In this document: in pieces, positions 36,503-43,832 of the stretch
How the letters are laid out: the number at the start of each line of letters is the position of its first letter
Position numbering within the stretch: the stretch's first letter is position 1
Assembly: GCA_963823755.1 (NCBI GenBank)
Contig: CAWGMP010000010.1
Location: 1 to 64,000 of the forward strand
DNA length: 64,000 nucleotides
DNA from: GCA-003244245 sp963823755
GTDB lineage: Bacteria; Actinomycetota; Actinomycetes; Mycobacteriales; Pseudonocardiaceae
Direction of reading: 5' to 3'
Made by a program: the position numbers and the translations under genes
The notes under the pieces: model-generated
Databases searched by the model: none
Told to the model about the DNA's origin: nothing
Seen by the model: the letters and a program-made list of their open reading frames with translations, nothing else

Positions 36503-36952
36503 ATGTCAGAATCTCACCGTGGCACGACGAGCCCCCCTGTGGCTTGGGTACGTGCTGCGCAACGCTCCGATGAGAAGAACACGGAGAATGTCGCCCATCT
36601 CCCATCACGGCTACATCCAAAAGCGCGGCGCGACGCCCGGCGGCTCGAACGCGCACACCGGAAGAACGACCAGCAGCTTGCCTGGCGCGTGCAGGACATC
36701 CTCGTCGGGCGCGGTCTGACCCAAGCCGATTACAGCATCGCCGCTGGGCATGTCTACCACGTGCCGCAGGTCGTCTCAGTGGTCACCGGGCCTCCGGTAG
36801 GGCTGAAAATCCGCACCTTGCCCGGCCAGATGCCGGAGGACTTCACCGCACACACCTCGGCGATCGCCTACCACCTCGGAGTGGCCGACGTCCGGGTAGT
36901 GCCGCTCGGGCCCTCCCTGATCCGGCTAGAACTGCTGCCCGGACCACGCTGA
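36503..36952 (+). CDS. FtsK/TraB-like translocase N-terminal fragment
   Basis: 149 aa. The C-terminal half (VVSVVTGPPVGLKIRTLPGQ, then HLGVADVRVVPLGPSLIRLE) resembles the segment before the motor domain of FtsK/SpoIIIE-like proteins from actinobacterial integrative conjugative elements. The protein ends at LLPGPR, where homologues continue into the ATPase, and no Walker motifs follow downstream. ATG 36503 with AGGAAAGG upstream. It is either a remnant of a lost conjugative element or a stand-alone derivative. Confidence 0.5.
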   Translation: MSESHRGTTSPPVAWVRAAQRSDEKNTENVAHLPSRLHPKARRDARRLERAHRKNDQQLAWRVQDILVGRGLTQADYSIAAGHVYHVPQVVSVVTGPPVGLKIRTLPGQMPEDFTAHTSAIAYHLGVADVRVVPLGPSLIRLELLPGPR

Positions 36953-37164
36953 GCTCAGGCGTCGGCAGCAGACCCAGCCCGCAGAAACAAACTGAGGGAC
37001 ACCCCGGTACCCGTCAGGAGATCCGGCTACCTGGTCCGCGACAACGACACCGACTGGCACCGTTCGGTCCCCCCGACTCGCCAAGATCCAGCAATGCGTT
37101 GCGCCTTTGCTGATATCGGCTTAAGGCTTGAAGGCACCTCATGAGAGAGCCAGGAGTGTCGTTG

Positions 37165-37199
37165 CCTGTACCCTGCCGGCCTGGCCGGCAGGGTACAGG
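37165..37199. terminator. Perfect 16-bp hairpin with 3-base loop
   Basis: CCTGTACCCTGCCGGC at 37165-37180 and its exact complement at 37184-37199 with loop CTG. One of the strongest hairpins in the window. No T-run follows, common for actinobacterial terminators. The region 36953-37523 around it has no gene. Confidence 0.5.
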
Positions 37200-37229
37200 G
37201 TGAGATGCATAAGCGGAAACGCACTCTCT

Positions 37230-37270
37230 CTGGTGATCGTTCAGGCGTAGGAAACCGCCCTGATCACCAG
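37230..37270. repeat. Second inverted repeat next to the large hairpin
   Basis: CTGGTGATC (37230-37238) pairs with GATCACCAG (37262-37270); the inner part (CAGGCG / CCGCCCTG) pairs partly. Together with 37165-37199 it forms a double hairpin in otherwise empty sequence. Confidence 0.4.
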
Positions 37271-37523
37271 CAGCGCTGCATCTACAGCATCACCAGCGTG
37301 GCAGGCCACAGACACCTCGCAACCAGCGACGTTGCCGGAGCTCCGGGTGCATCATGCACAGTGAGTCCGACTTTGCCTCAGCTAACGCGACAGTGCCGCC
37401 TTGGCACGTTGAGGAAGCCTGTGGATCGCTCCTGAAATTTCACAGGTCACCTTCACATACCCTAGACCATGCAGTACCACTACATCAGACGCGGTAGTAC
37501 GGAAGGGTTTCTACATCTGTGGG

Positions 37524-37670
37524 ATGACTACGGCCGATCTACTAGCGGAAACGACACCACCCTCGAAGCCAAGGGTTGCGTTTAGCAGCGATCAGTGTGA
37601 CACTACCGGAAAATGGCCTAGTAGCACCTGGCTTCCGACGTCGGAGAAGAGGAAAAATGACTCTCCTTGA
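37524..37670 (+). CDS. 48-aa leader-like ORF
   Basis: Begins MTTADLLAETTPPSKPRVAF within the repeated leader sequence (copy at 36018 begins MTAINLLGGHAG). GGAAGGG lies about 15 bases upstream. It overlaps the following peptide gene by 14 bases, as in translationally coupled pairs or attenuating leader ORFs. No family is recognised; moderately hydrophilic with one Cys. Confidence 0.35.
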   Translation: MTTADLLAETTPPSKPRVAFSSDQCDTTGKWPSSTWLPTSEKRKNDSP

Positions 37671-37896
37671 GAAACATCCTACAGGTGGGGCGCTAAAAAA
37701 TTTCCATGTGCAGTCATTACGTAAACGTATCGTGGTAATTGTCGCACCGCTTGTTCTCGCCGCGGGCGCTGCGGCAGCTGCACCATTCGCCTTGAGTCCA
37801 CCTACTCTCAGCTGTCATGGTGATACGCCCGGTTTCTGCCCCAGCAGCCCTTTCGATGGGTCGCCATACGAACAGGTGACACAACTTGACTCATAA
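37657..37896 (+). CDS. 79-aa single-pass membrane peptide with exported Cys pair
   Basis: MTLLEKHPTGGALKNFHVQS forms a short cytoplasmic part, followed by a membrane helix IVVIVAPLVLAAGAAAAAPF (about residues 28-47). A ~30-residue exported tail has two Cys (LSCHGDTPGFCPSSPFDG). AGAGGAAAA precedes the ATG. It lies 33 bases before the histidine kinase gene on the same strand and may be its ligand, sensor partner or an exported signal; that is inference from position only. I recognise no family. Confidence 0.55.
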   Translation: MTLLEKHPTGGALKNFHVQSLRKRIVVIVAPLVLAAGAAAAAPFALSPPTLSCHGDTPGFCPSSPFDGSPYEQVTQLDS

Positions 37897-37929
37897 GACT
37901 GTAATCATAACGATGGAATTAGATTCGGC

Positions 37930-39276
37930 ATGACTAGTCGTACCGCTAGCCCCCTGCCTGCAGCGAGAAACCCGATGAAGATTTCGGGTTGGATACCGAA
38001 GGAAATCCACACCCCGCCGTCATTGAAACGGGATGTGACCCTGCTGCCCGCACTTTTCCTCTTTAACTGTTTCGAATTCTCTTCTTGGGCTCATCTAGGC
38101 CAAGTGGCCACCGAGCCGTGGTTGCTCCTCGTATGGCTGTACGGGCTGGTCGGGCTCGTCCCACTAGCCTGGCGAGACGAGGCACCGGTCCTTGTTTTCG
38201 CTACCCAGTGCGTGCATACTGTGGCCGCGTGGTCAATTTTATACTACTACATTCCTGTCGTAGGAATTCCGGTTGCCCTGTATTCCGTTGCAGTCCACCG
38301 CAGCAGGAAGATTTCACTATTAGCACTACTGGCGTCTTTCATTCCCAACGGGCTAGGTGTCGCCGCACTATTTTGGATCTACCCCTCTACTGAAGTAATC
38401 AAGATATTTTTTGCTAATTCTGTATTCATTGTCCTCATGACCAGTGGAGCGTGGGGGTCGGGCCTTTTGATCCAGGCCAGCCAGCAGCGTGTCCAACAGC
38501 TGGAAAGTGAGCGGAAAACGACTTGGGAAGCGGTAGCGGAGGAGCGTAGGAGAATCGCTCGAGAGCTACACGACATCGTCTCCCACGCGGTGACGGTGAT
38601 CGTCCTGCAGGCCGCCGGTGCGGCGGTCGTCTTGCAGGACTCCAGGGCGGCCAGAGTCCCCGAGACCAACCTTACCCAGGTCGAGCAGTCATTGACGAAC
38701 ATCGAGATGATGGGTAAACAGGCGATGGCTGAGTTGCGACGCCTACTCGGGGTACTGGTGAGCAGCGACCCCGCCGACCACGCCGCGGGCCTCGAATTCT
38801 GGCCGCAACGCGGATTGGCGGATCTGCCCACTCTCCTCACCTCGGTCCAAGACAGCGGAATGCCGGTCACCGTTCACGAGGAAGGTACCCGACGCGATCT
38901 GGACCCGAGCGTAGACCTGACCGCGTACAGGATTGTGCAGGAAGGCCTGACCAACGTCCTCAAACACGCCGGTAAGGACGGCGACCCGCAACTACGGCTG
39001 GTCTGGGAAGACCAGAGCCTGACCATCAGGATCGACAACCACATCAACCTAGCGGAGATGCCTCGCAGGCAGGCGCTCTCCGTCGGCCACGGCCTGGTGG
39101 GTCTGCGCGAACGGGCTCACGCGGTTGGAGGACACCTGCACGCAGGAGCCCTCCGCGGGGTTGGCTATCAGTTGACCGCCACTCTCCCCTTCGCTGCGCC
39201 CGCGGTTCCTCCGGGGGTTTCGTCTACTACCGGGCTATGTCCCTGCGCCCAGGGCCCCGGGGACCAAGGAAAATAG
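37930..39276 (+). CDS. NarL/DesK-type sensor histidine kinase
   Basis: 448 aa. Four to five membrane helices in the first ~180 residues, then a HisKA_3 domain with the phospho-His in EERRRIARELHDIVSHAVTV (about residue 213) and a HATPase domain (TAYRIVQEGLTNVLKHAGKD, then VGHGLVGLRERAHAVGGHL). The input domain is just the membrane part, so it probably senses the membrane or the small peptide encoded upstream. Its partner regulator follows 4 bases after the stop. Confidence 0.9.
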   Translation: MTSRTASPLPAARNPMKISGWIPKEIHTPPSLKRDVTLLPALFLFNCFEFSSWAHLGQVATEPWLLLVWLYGLVGLVPLAWRDEAPVLVFATQCVHTVAAWSILYYYIPVVGIPVALYSVAVHRSRKISLLALLASFIPNGLGVAALFWIYPSTEVIKIFFANSVFIVLMTSGAWGSGLLIQASQQRVQQLESERKTTWEAVAEERRRIARELHDIVSHAVTVIVLQAAGAAVVLQDSRAARVPETNLTQVEQSLTNIEMMGKQAMAELRRLLGVLVSSDPADHAAGLEFWPQRGLADLPTLLTSVQDSGMPVTVHEEGTRRDLDPSVDLTAYRIVQEGLTNVLKHAGKDGDPQLRLVWEDQSLTIRIDNHINLAEMPRRQALSVGHGLVGLRERAHAVGGHLHAGALRGVGYQLTATLPFAAPAVPPGVSSTTGLCPCAQGPGDQGK

Positions 39277-39280
39277 CAGC

Positions 39281-39976
39281 ATGATCCGAGTCATGATAGT
39301 CGATGATCATCCTTTTGCGCGAGCCGGCATAGCAATGCTGGTCAACGGCAAGGAAGATATCGCTGTCATCGCAGAAGCCGCCGATGGCCAGGAAGCCCTT
39401 ATCCAGGCTCGCGCCGAGCGCCCGGATGTGATCCTCATGGACGTGCGCATGCCGGGCATCGATGGCGTTGAGGCCACCGGCGCTGTGATTGATGAGGGTC
39501 TGACCACGGAGAGCGGTCAGCCCATCAGGATCATCATCCTCACGACCTACCACGTCGATGACGCTGTTTATGCCGCACTGCGCGCCGGCGCATCGGGCTT
39601 CCTCCTCAAAGATGCCGCTTCCGTCGAGATCGTCGCCGCGATCCGCGCGGTGGCCGCCGGTGAGGCCTGGCTGGATCCCGCCGTCACCCGCCGGCTCATC
39701 GACGAATTCAACGCCCGACCCGAACAGCACGCAGCCACCCCAGCTCAGATGGCTCAGCTGACCCCCCGCGAGCGTGAAGTCCTCATACTTCTGGCCCAAG
39801 GCCTGTCCAACGCCCACGTAGCGGTAAAATTGGCCATCAGCGAAGCCACTGTGAGGACACACCTTGCTCACGTCATGGCAAAACTTGGCGTCCGGGAGAA
39901 GGCCCAAGCGGTGATCGCCGCCTACCAAAGCGGACTTGTCCACCCCCTGCCCTCCCCACCTAGCCCTTCCCAGTAG
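39281..39976 (+). CDS. NarL/LuxR-family response regulator
   Basis: 231 aa. The receiver domain carries acidic pocket IVDDHPFARAG and phospho-acceptor Asp in RPDVILMDVRMPG (about residue 54), with the conserved Lys in FLLKDAA. The C-terminal LuxR helix-turn-helix is LTPREREVLILLAQGLSNAH, then AISEATVRTHLAHVMAKLGV. It is the cognate regulator of the kinase upstream. Its targets are unknown; the small peptide/kinase promoter at 37.5 kb is a natural candidate. Confidence 0.9.
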   Translation: MIRVMIVDDHPFARAGIAMLVNGKEDIAVIAEAADGQEALIQARAERPDVILMDVRMPGIDGVEATGAVIDEGLTTESGQPIRIIILTTYHVDDAVYAALRAGASGFLLKDAASVEIVAAIRAVAAGEAWLDPAVTRRLIDEFNARPEQHAATPAQMAQLTPREREVLILLAQGLSNAHVAVKLAISEATVRTHLAHVMAKLGVREKAQAVIAAYQSGLVHPLPSPPSPSQ

Positions 39977-40526
39977 CGCGGAGCGCCAGACACCTTCCAC
40001 TCCGCGCCAGGACAGCGGCACCTACGCCACTGTCTAATCTTCAGCACTGCTCCGCGGACGCCGACGGTGGCCCGCTGGGCTGACTGGCACCGGGCGTGAC
40101 CAGCGGCCACAAACCATGAGCTCCCGCCTGGATACGCTTTGACTCTCCTTGACCAGGCCCGGGGACCTTTTCCCGCGGATCTCGGCGTCTCCTCAGAGCG
40201 CGTCCGGCTGGCTGCCACGAACTTGTCGCCCCATCACGTCATGAACGTTTTTACTGCTCATCGCCCCCGGGCCGCTGAACTCGATCCAGACTCAGTCACA
40301 AACCGAGACCGCTCCAATATTGACCTCCGATTCCTGATCATCACAATGAGCGCACAGGATTCGACCCAGTGCAGCAAGTGGCAATGCCACTGCTCTCCGT
40401 ATGTCAATCTAACGATCTTGTATTATAAGTACTGATACGTCACCCATCTCGCGGTAACGATTTTCGATCGCGGAGCGATAATAAAGACAGGACCTGTACG
40501 GGCTCCACTACGTGCGGAGAGTAACA
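39977..40526. other. Intergenic region, no gene recognised
   Basis: Nothing convincing on either strand. A short open frame from 40139 has no relatives. The end of the region (about 40405-40440) is AT-rich (TTGTATTATAAGTACTGATA) and may hold the promoter of the next gene. Confidence 0.3.
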
Positions 40527-40994
40527 ATGACTCAAGAAGAAAAGGGTGTGACCCCGTTTGGCACGGTTACGTCAGATCATTTGATCTACAACGTAGACCG
40601 AGGTTGGTTCAGGGGAGGGTCGCCAGAGAACATCCCGCTCCGCCAGGTCACCAGCGTGAAGCTGGAGACCAAGCGGAACCCCGTCTTCGGGATTCTGCTC
40701 GTGCTCGTTGCACTTGCTTGCCGAGCCATGGGCCCCATCGGAATAGTAGTTGCGATCGTCCCGCTAGCCTTCGCCATCCTACTCATATGGGGATCACCCT
40801 TAGTTAAGGTGAACACCATCCACGGCACCTTGCGGCTCGCCGGCGGGCCACCGTGGACCCGCCCCGAGGCCGAATGGTTTGCCGCAGCGGTGGACCGCCA
40901 CCGGATCGTCGACGCCTCACAAGCCCACTCAACCGGTGATCGCCGCTACCCGCTCCGATCGGGAACCCAGCCACTCCCACGATCTCCAGTATGA
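40527..40994 (+). CDS. DUF6232-like small membrane protein
   Basis: 155 aa. The N-terminal part (TSDHLIYNVDRGWFRGGSPE, NIPLRQVTSVKLETKRNPV) resembles a PH-like membrane-adjacent fold. Two adjacent helices follow (about residues 58-95), then a short soluble strand region (VNTIHGTLRLAGGPPWTRPE) and a basic tail. Similar to DUF6232-type proteins; no function known. ATG 40527 has GCGGAGAG upstream; GTG 40512 is less likely. From the stop to 41300 no further gene is supported. Confidence 0.5.
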   Translation: MTQEEKGVTPFGTVTSDHLIYNVDRGWFRGGSPENIPLRQVTSVKLETKRNPVFGILLVLVALACRAMGPIGIVVAIVPLAFAILLIWGSPLVKVNTIHGTLRLAGGPPWTRPEAEWFAAAVDRHRIVDASQAHSTGDRRYPLRSGTQPLPRSPV

Positions 40995-41212
40995 GGTGGA
41001 CCGCACGGGTACGCCGCTTCGACACGAGCAGCTCGACGTGACGAGGGAGTTGTACGCAGTGCGCAGCCCGCTGTGGTGGTGGCCGGCCCGGCTGCGCAAG
41101 TGTTCGGCCACCTAGCGCACCCCAGCGTGCTCAGAAGATCGCAATCGCCGGGAATGTCTATCACTATGCCGCCGCGCAACCGCAGCCCGGCAACCACGGG
41201 GCCAGTTCTCCT

Positions 41213-41246
41213 GGTATAGCGGTGGTATAGCGGGACCGAAGGCCCT
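41213..41246 (+). promoter_or_regulatory. Tandem TATAGC repeats and DosR-like half palindrome
   Basis: GGTATAGCGG occurs twice in tandem (41213-41234), giving two TATAGC -10-like words. It is followed by GGGACCGAAGGCCC (41232-41245), which matches the DosR consensus GGGACTTTAGTCCC at 10 of 14 positions with a perfect left half. About 55 bases before the phosphoribosyltransferase start. Confidence 0.35.
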
Positions 41247-41300
41247 ACCGTCGCGGTCGCTGCGCGCCGAACACTGGTGTACCTGCCGGGAGGTGACATC

Positions 41301-41996
41301 ATGCCATTCGTCGATCGCGTGGACGCCGGGCGCCGGCTGGCCGAGCAGCTGCGGCATCTTCGAGACGAGGACTTCGTGATCCTCGGGCTTCCTCGGGGTG
41401 GTGTTCCGGTCGCGTTCGAGGTGGCCCAGGCACTCCGCACGCCATTGGATGTCATCGTTGTGCGCAAGCTGGGAGTACCGTTCCAACCCGAGCTGGGGAT
41501 GGGTGCCATCGGCGAAGCCGACGTGCTCATCATGAACCAACACGTCGCTCGCACTGCCCGGGTCACCAAAGCCGAGATCACCGAGGTTGAGCAGCGTGAG
41601 CGAGCCGAGCTCGAGCGGCGCGCCCGACGCTTCCGCGGGGATCGGCCCCGACTGACGCTGGCGGGCCGGACTGCGGTCGTGGTCGATGATGGTATTGCGA
41701 CCGGCTCGACCGCCCGGGCCGCCTGCCAGGTGGCCCGGGCACAGGGTGCGGCCCGCGTCGTGCTCGCGGTGCCAGTCTGCTCGCCCGACACCATCAAGTC
41801 GCTCCGGGACGAGGTCGACGAGATGGTGTGCCTAGCGACTCCGCGACGGTTCTACGCCGTAGGGCAGTGGTACGCCGACTTCCGGCAGACCTCCGACACG
41901 GAGGTCGTGGACCTGCTGCGGCGCGCCGAGAAGGCGCTCTCCGTGGTGGCAGCGGCAGATTCGATCAACAACGATCCGCCACTGTGCGACGAGTAG
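41301..41996 (+). CDS. Phosphoribosyltransferase-like protein
   Basis: 231 aa. The PRPP-binding loop is TAVVVDDGIATGSTARAACQ (about residues 122-141); the N-terminal FVILGLPRGGVPVAFEVAQA and VVRKLGVPFQPELGMGAIGE are typical of the Rv0571c/Rv2030c group, which in M. tuberculosis is part of the DosR dormancy regulon. Nucleobase substrate unknown. ATG 41301 with GGGAGGTGAC upstream is preferred over TTG/GTG starts further 5'. Confidence 0.75.
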   Translation: MPFVDRVDAGRRLAEQLRHLRDEDFVILGLPRGGVPVAFEVAQALRTPLDVIVVRKLGVPFQPELGMGAIGEADVLIMNQHVARTARVTKAEITEVEQRERAELERRARRFRGDRPRLTLAGRTAVVVDDGIATGSTARAACQVARAQGAARVVLAVPVCSPDTIKSLRDEVDEMVCLATPRRFYAVGQWYADFRQTSDTEVVDLLRRAEKALSVVAAADSINNDPPLCDE

Positions 41997-42100
41997 GTCG
42001 GGGTATCCGGCGGGCCGCTGCGGTTCGCCGGGCATGTGACCGTGCCGCCCTCCTTGGCCACTCTGAGTGCACTCGTCGCACCTCTGTCCGGGCACCCCCG

Positions 42101-42592
42101 TCAGGAATACGGGACGCTGATGTGCACCTCTACCTCGGGCTTGACCTTGAGCGCACCGAGCATGGCAGAAAACGGCTTGATACCGAACTCGCGCTGATCA
42201 AGAGTGATCTTGGCGTTCCAGCACTTGCCGTCGTTGCAGGCCTCGACAGAGATCGGACTGGTCACGCCGTGCAGCGTTAGATCTCCCTCGATGCGCGCCC
42301 GGTCGCCCTCGCGTACCACCGACACCGAACGAAACTGGATCTTCGGGTATTTCCGCACTTCGAGGGTCTTCTCGGCGTTCTTCTCGATGTCCTTGCGTTC
42401 AGACGCCGAAGGCGCTTCGGTCGTCACCCGCAGGGAACTCGGGTCGAAGTCGGCCGTGATCCCGTCGTCGTCCCCGACGTCCAGGGACAGGCTCGTCACC
42501 TGGAGGGTGATGTCGTGGCCGAAGGAGGTCAACAAACCCTCACGAAAGACCGATACCCGGCAGTCCACTGCTGTAGCGTCGAATGTTGGCAC
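42101..42592 (-). CDS. YceI family protein
   Basis: YceI proteins are lipocalin-like barrels that bind isoprenoid-type lipids. Characteristic features: VFREGLLTSFGHDITLQVT near the start, ASERKDIEKNAEKTLEVRKY and IQFRSVSVVREGDR, then LTLHGVTSPISVEA and QREFGIKPFSAMLGALKVKP. No signal peptide, so cytoplasmic or N-terminally anchored by other means. GTG 42592 is chosen because family members begin a few residues before this point. ATG 42634 adds 14 residues without resemblance. Confidence 0.75.
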   Translation of the reverse strand: MPTFDATAVDCRVSVFREGLLTSFGHDITLQVTSLSLDVGDDDGITADFDPSSLRVTTEAPSASERKDIEKNAEKTLEVRKYPKIQFRSVSVVREGDRARIEGDLTLHGVTSPISVEACNDGKCWNAKITLDQREFGIKPFSAMLGALKVKPEVEVHISVPYS

Positions 42593-42666
42593 TCGTTCAG
42601 CGTAGCCAGGTAGGACACAAAGAGTCACCGGCATTCACCCGAAGTGGCACCACCCAGTCACCGGGC

Positions 42667-42843
42667 TCACTCGATGAGACTCCTCAAAGCCGCCACCGAG
42701 GGCTGAATCGCCTCCGCAAGCCGCTGCACGTCAGGCAGGCCTCCGACATCATCGACCCACGTCGCTGCGGCCAATGCAGACCCGGCCAGCTGGATGCGCC
42801 GGCGTAGCTGAGACAGACGCGCCGCACCGGTGAAGCTTCGCAT
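42667..42843 (-). CDS. Small hypothetical helical protein
   Basis: 58 aa from ATG 42843 (MRSFTGAARLSQLRRRIQLA through SVAALRSLIE); the frame stays open 12 codons further upstream. The sequence is alanine-rich and helical with no Cys. It is divergent from the NYN-HIT gene with about 45 bases between. No strong ribosome site, so doubtful. Confidence 0.3.
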   Translation of the reverse strand: MRSFTGAARLSQLRRRIQLAGSALAAATWVDDVGGLPDVQRLAEAIQPSVAALRSLIE

Positions 42844-42888
42844 AACTGATCGGGTAGGGCAGGGAAACCTGCTCAACACGGCAGGTGC

Positions 42889-43800
42889 ATGATCGTAGCC
42901 GTGCAGATCCTGGTCGACGCGGACAATCTCGACGTGCCGCGGTTGCGTCTGCTCATCACAGCGCTGGACGCAGCCTCAGGCGCAGATATCGTGGTGGCCG
43001 GCGCGCAGTCAGCGTTGCAAACAGTCGATTGGCCCCCGCAGGCTCGGGTTCTGCCGGCTAGCGGTTGGCAAGGAGCGGATCTGTTGCTGGCCCGTGCGTA
43101 CCGCGCCGATGACCGGCCGCTGCTGTTGGCTTCCGGCGACGGGGACTTCGCCCAGTTGGCGCGACGCCATCCTGGCCCGGTACTGCTGGTCGGCGGGACT
43201 TCGAGCCGCTCACGGGCATTCACCGGCCCTCGGATCACCACCACCGATCCGGCCCTCGACGGTGGCGCGGAGCTGCGCTCGTGGCTGGACCGGTCGGCGG
43301 CGCTGTGGTCTTCCATATCCCCAGACACCTCACCATCCCCCAGGCCACTCCCCGTGATGCACCGGAGGAAAATCGTGTCGACGCTATTCAGCCGCATCAT
43401 CCGGGGTGAGATCCCAGGCCGCTTCGTCTGGCGTGACGAACGCTGCGTCGCGTTTCTCACCATCGCTCCGCTGCGACCGGGGCACGTCCTAGTCGTCCCC
43501 AGGGACGAAGTCGATGAGTGGACCGACGCGGATGACGACATCGCTACCCACCTCATGATGGTGGCGAAACACATCGGTGCCGCACAGAAGATCGGCTTCA
43601 GCGCGCCGCGGGCCGGGCTCATGATCGCCGGGTTCGAGGTGCCGCACCTCCATCTGCACGTGTTCCCTACCTGGACAATCGACGATTTCGACTTCAGCAG
43701 GGCAGACGGTGATGCAGACCCGACCGAACTCGACGCCGCCGCGAACACCCTGCGCCAGGCACTGCGGGACGCAGGGCATGGCGACCGCGTGCCCAGCTGA
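42889..43800 (+). CDS. NYN (PIN-like) domain followed in frame by a HIT domain
   Basis: Residues about 5-110 look like a NYN/LabA PIN-like nuclease domain with its acidic residues in VQILVDADNLDV, GADLLLARAY and LLASGDGDFAQLA. Residues about 163-300 are a HIT nucleotide-hydrolase domain with FSRIIRGEIPGRFVW and the catalytic triad VPHLHLHVFPTW. An internal GTG at 43375 is preceded by GGAGG eight bases upstream and matches the normal HIT start, so the HIT enzyme could also be made alone. Either a real fusion or two genes merged by loss of a stop codon. Confidence 0.6.
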   Translation: MIVAVQILVDADNLDVPRLRLLITALDAASGADIVVAGAQSALQTVDWPPQARVLPASGWQGADLLLARAYRADDRPLLLASGDGDFAQLARRHPGPVLLVGGTSSRSRAFTGPRITTTDPALDGGAELRSWLDRSAALWSSISPDTSPSPRPLPVMHRRKIVSTLFSRIIRGEIPGRFVWRDERCVAFLTIAPLRPGHVLVVPRDEVDEWTDADDDIATHLMMVAKHIGAAQKIGFSAPRAGLMIAGFEVPHLHLHVFPTWTIDDFDFSRADGDADPTELDAAANTLRQALRDAGHGDRVPS

Positions 43801-43832
43801 TCGTTCAGGGAGATCACAGGCACTGACCTCAT

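Noticed and set aside
40139..40435. 99-codon ORF and shared 13-mer TGACTCTCCTTGA with 37658
   Set aside because: The ORF has no protein-like pattern and the 13-base match does not extend, so probably chance.
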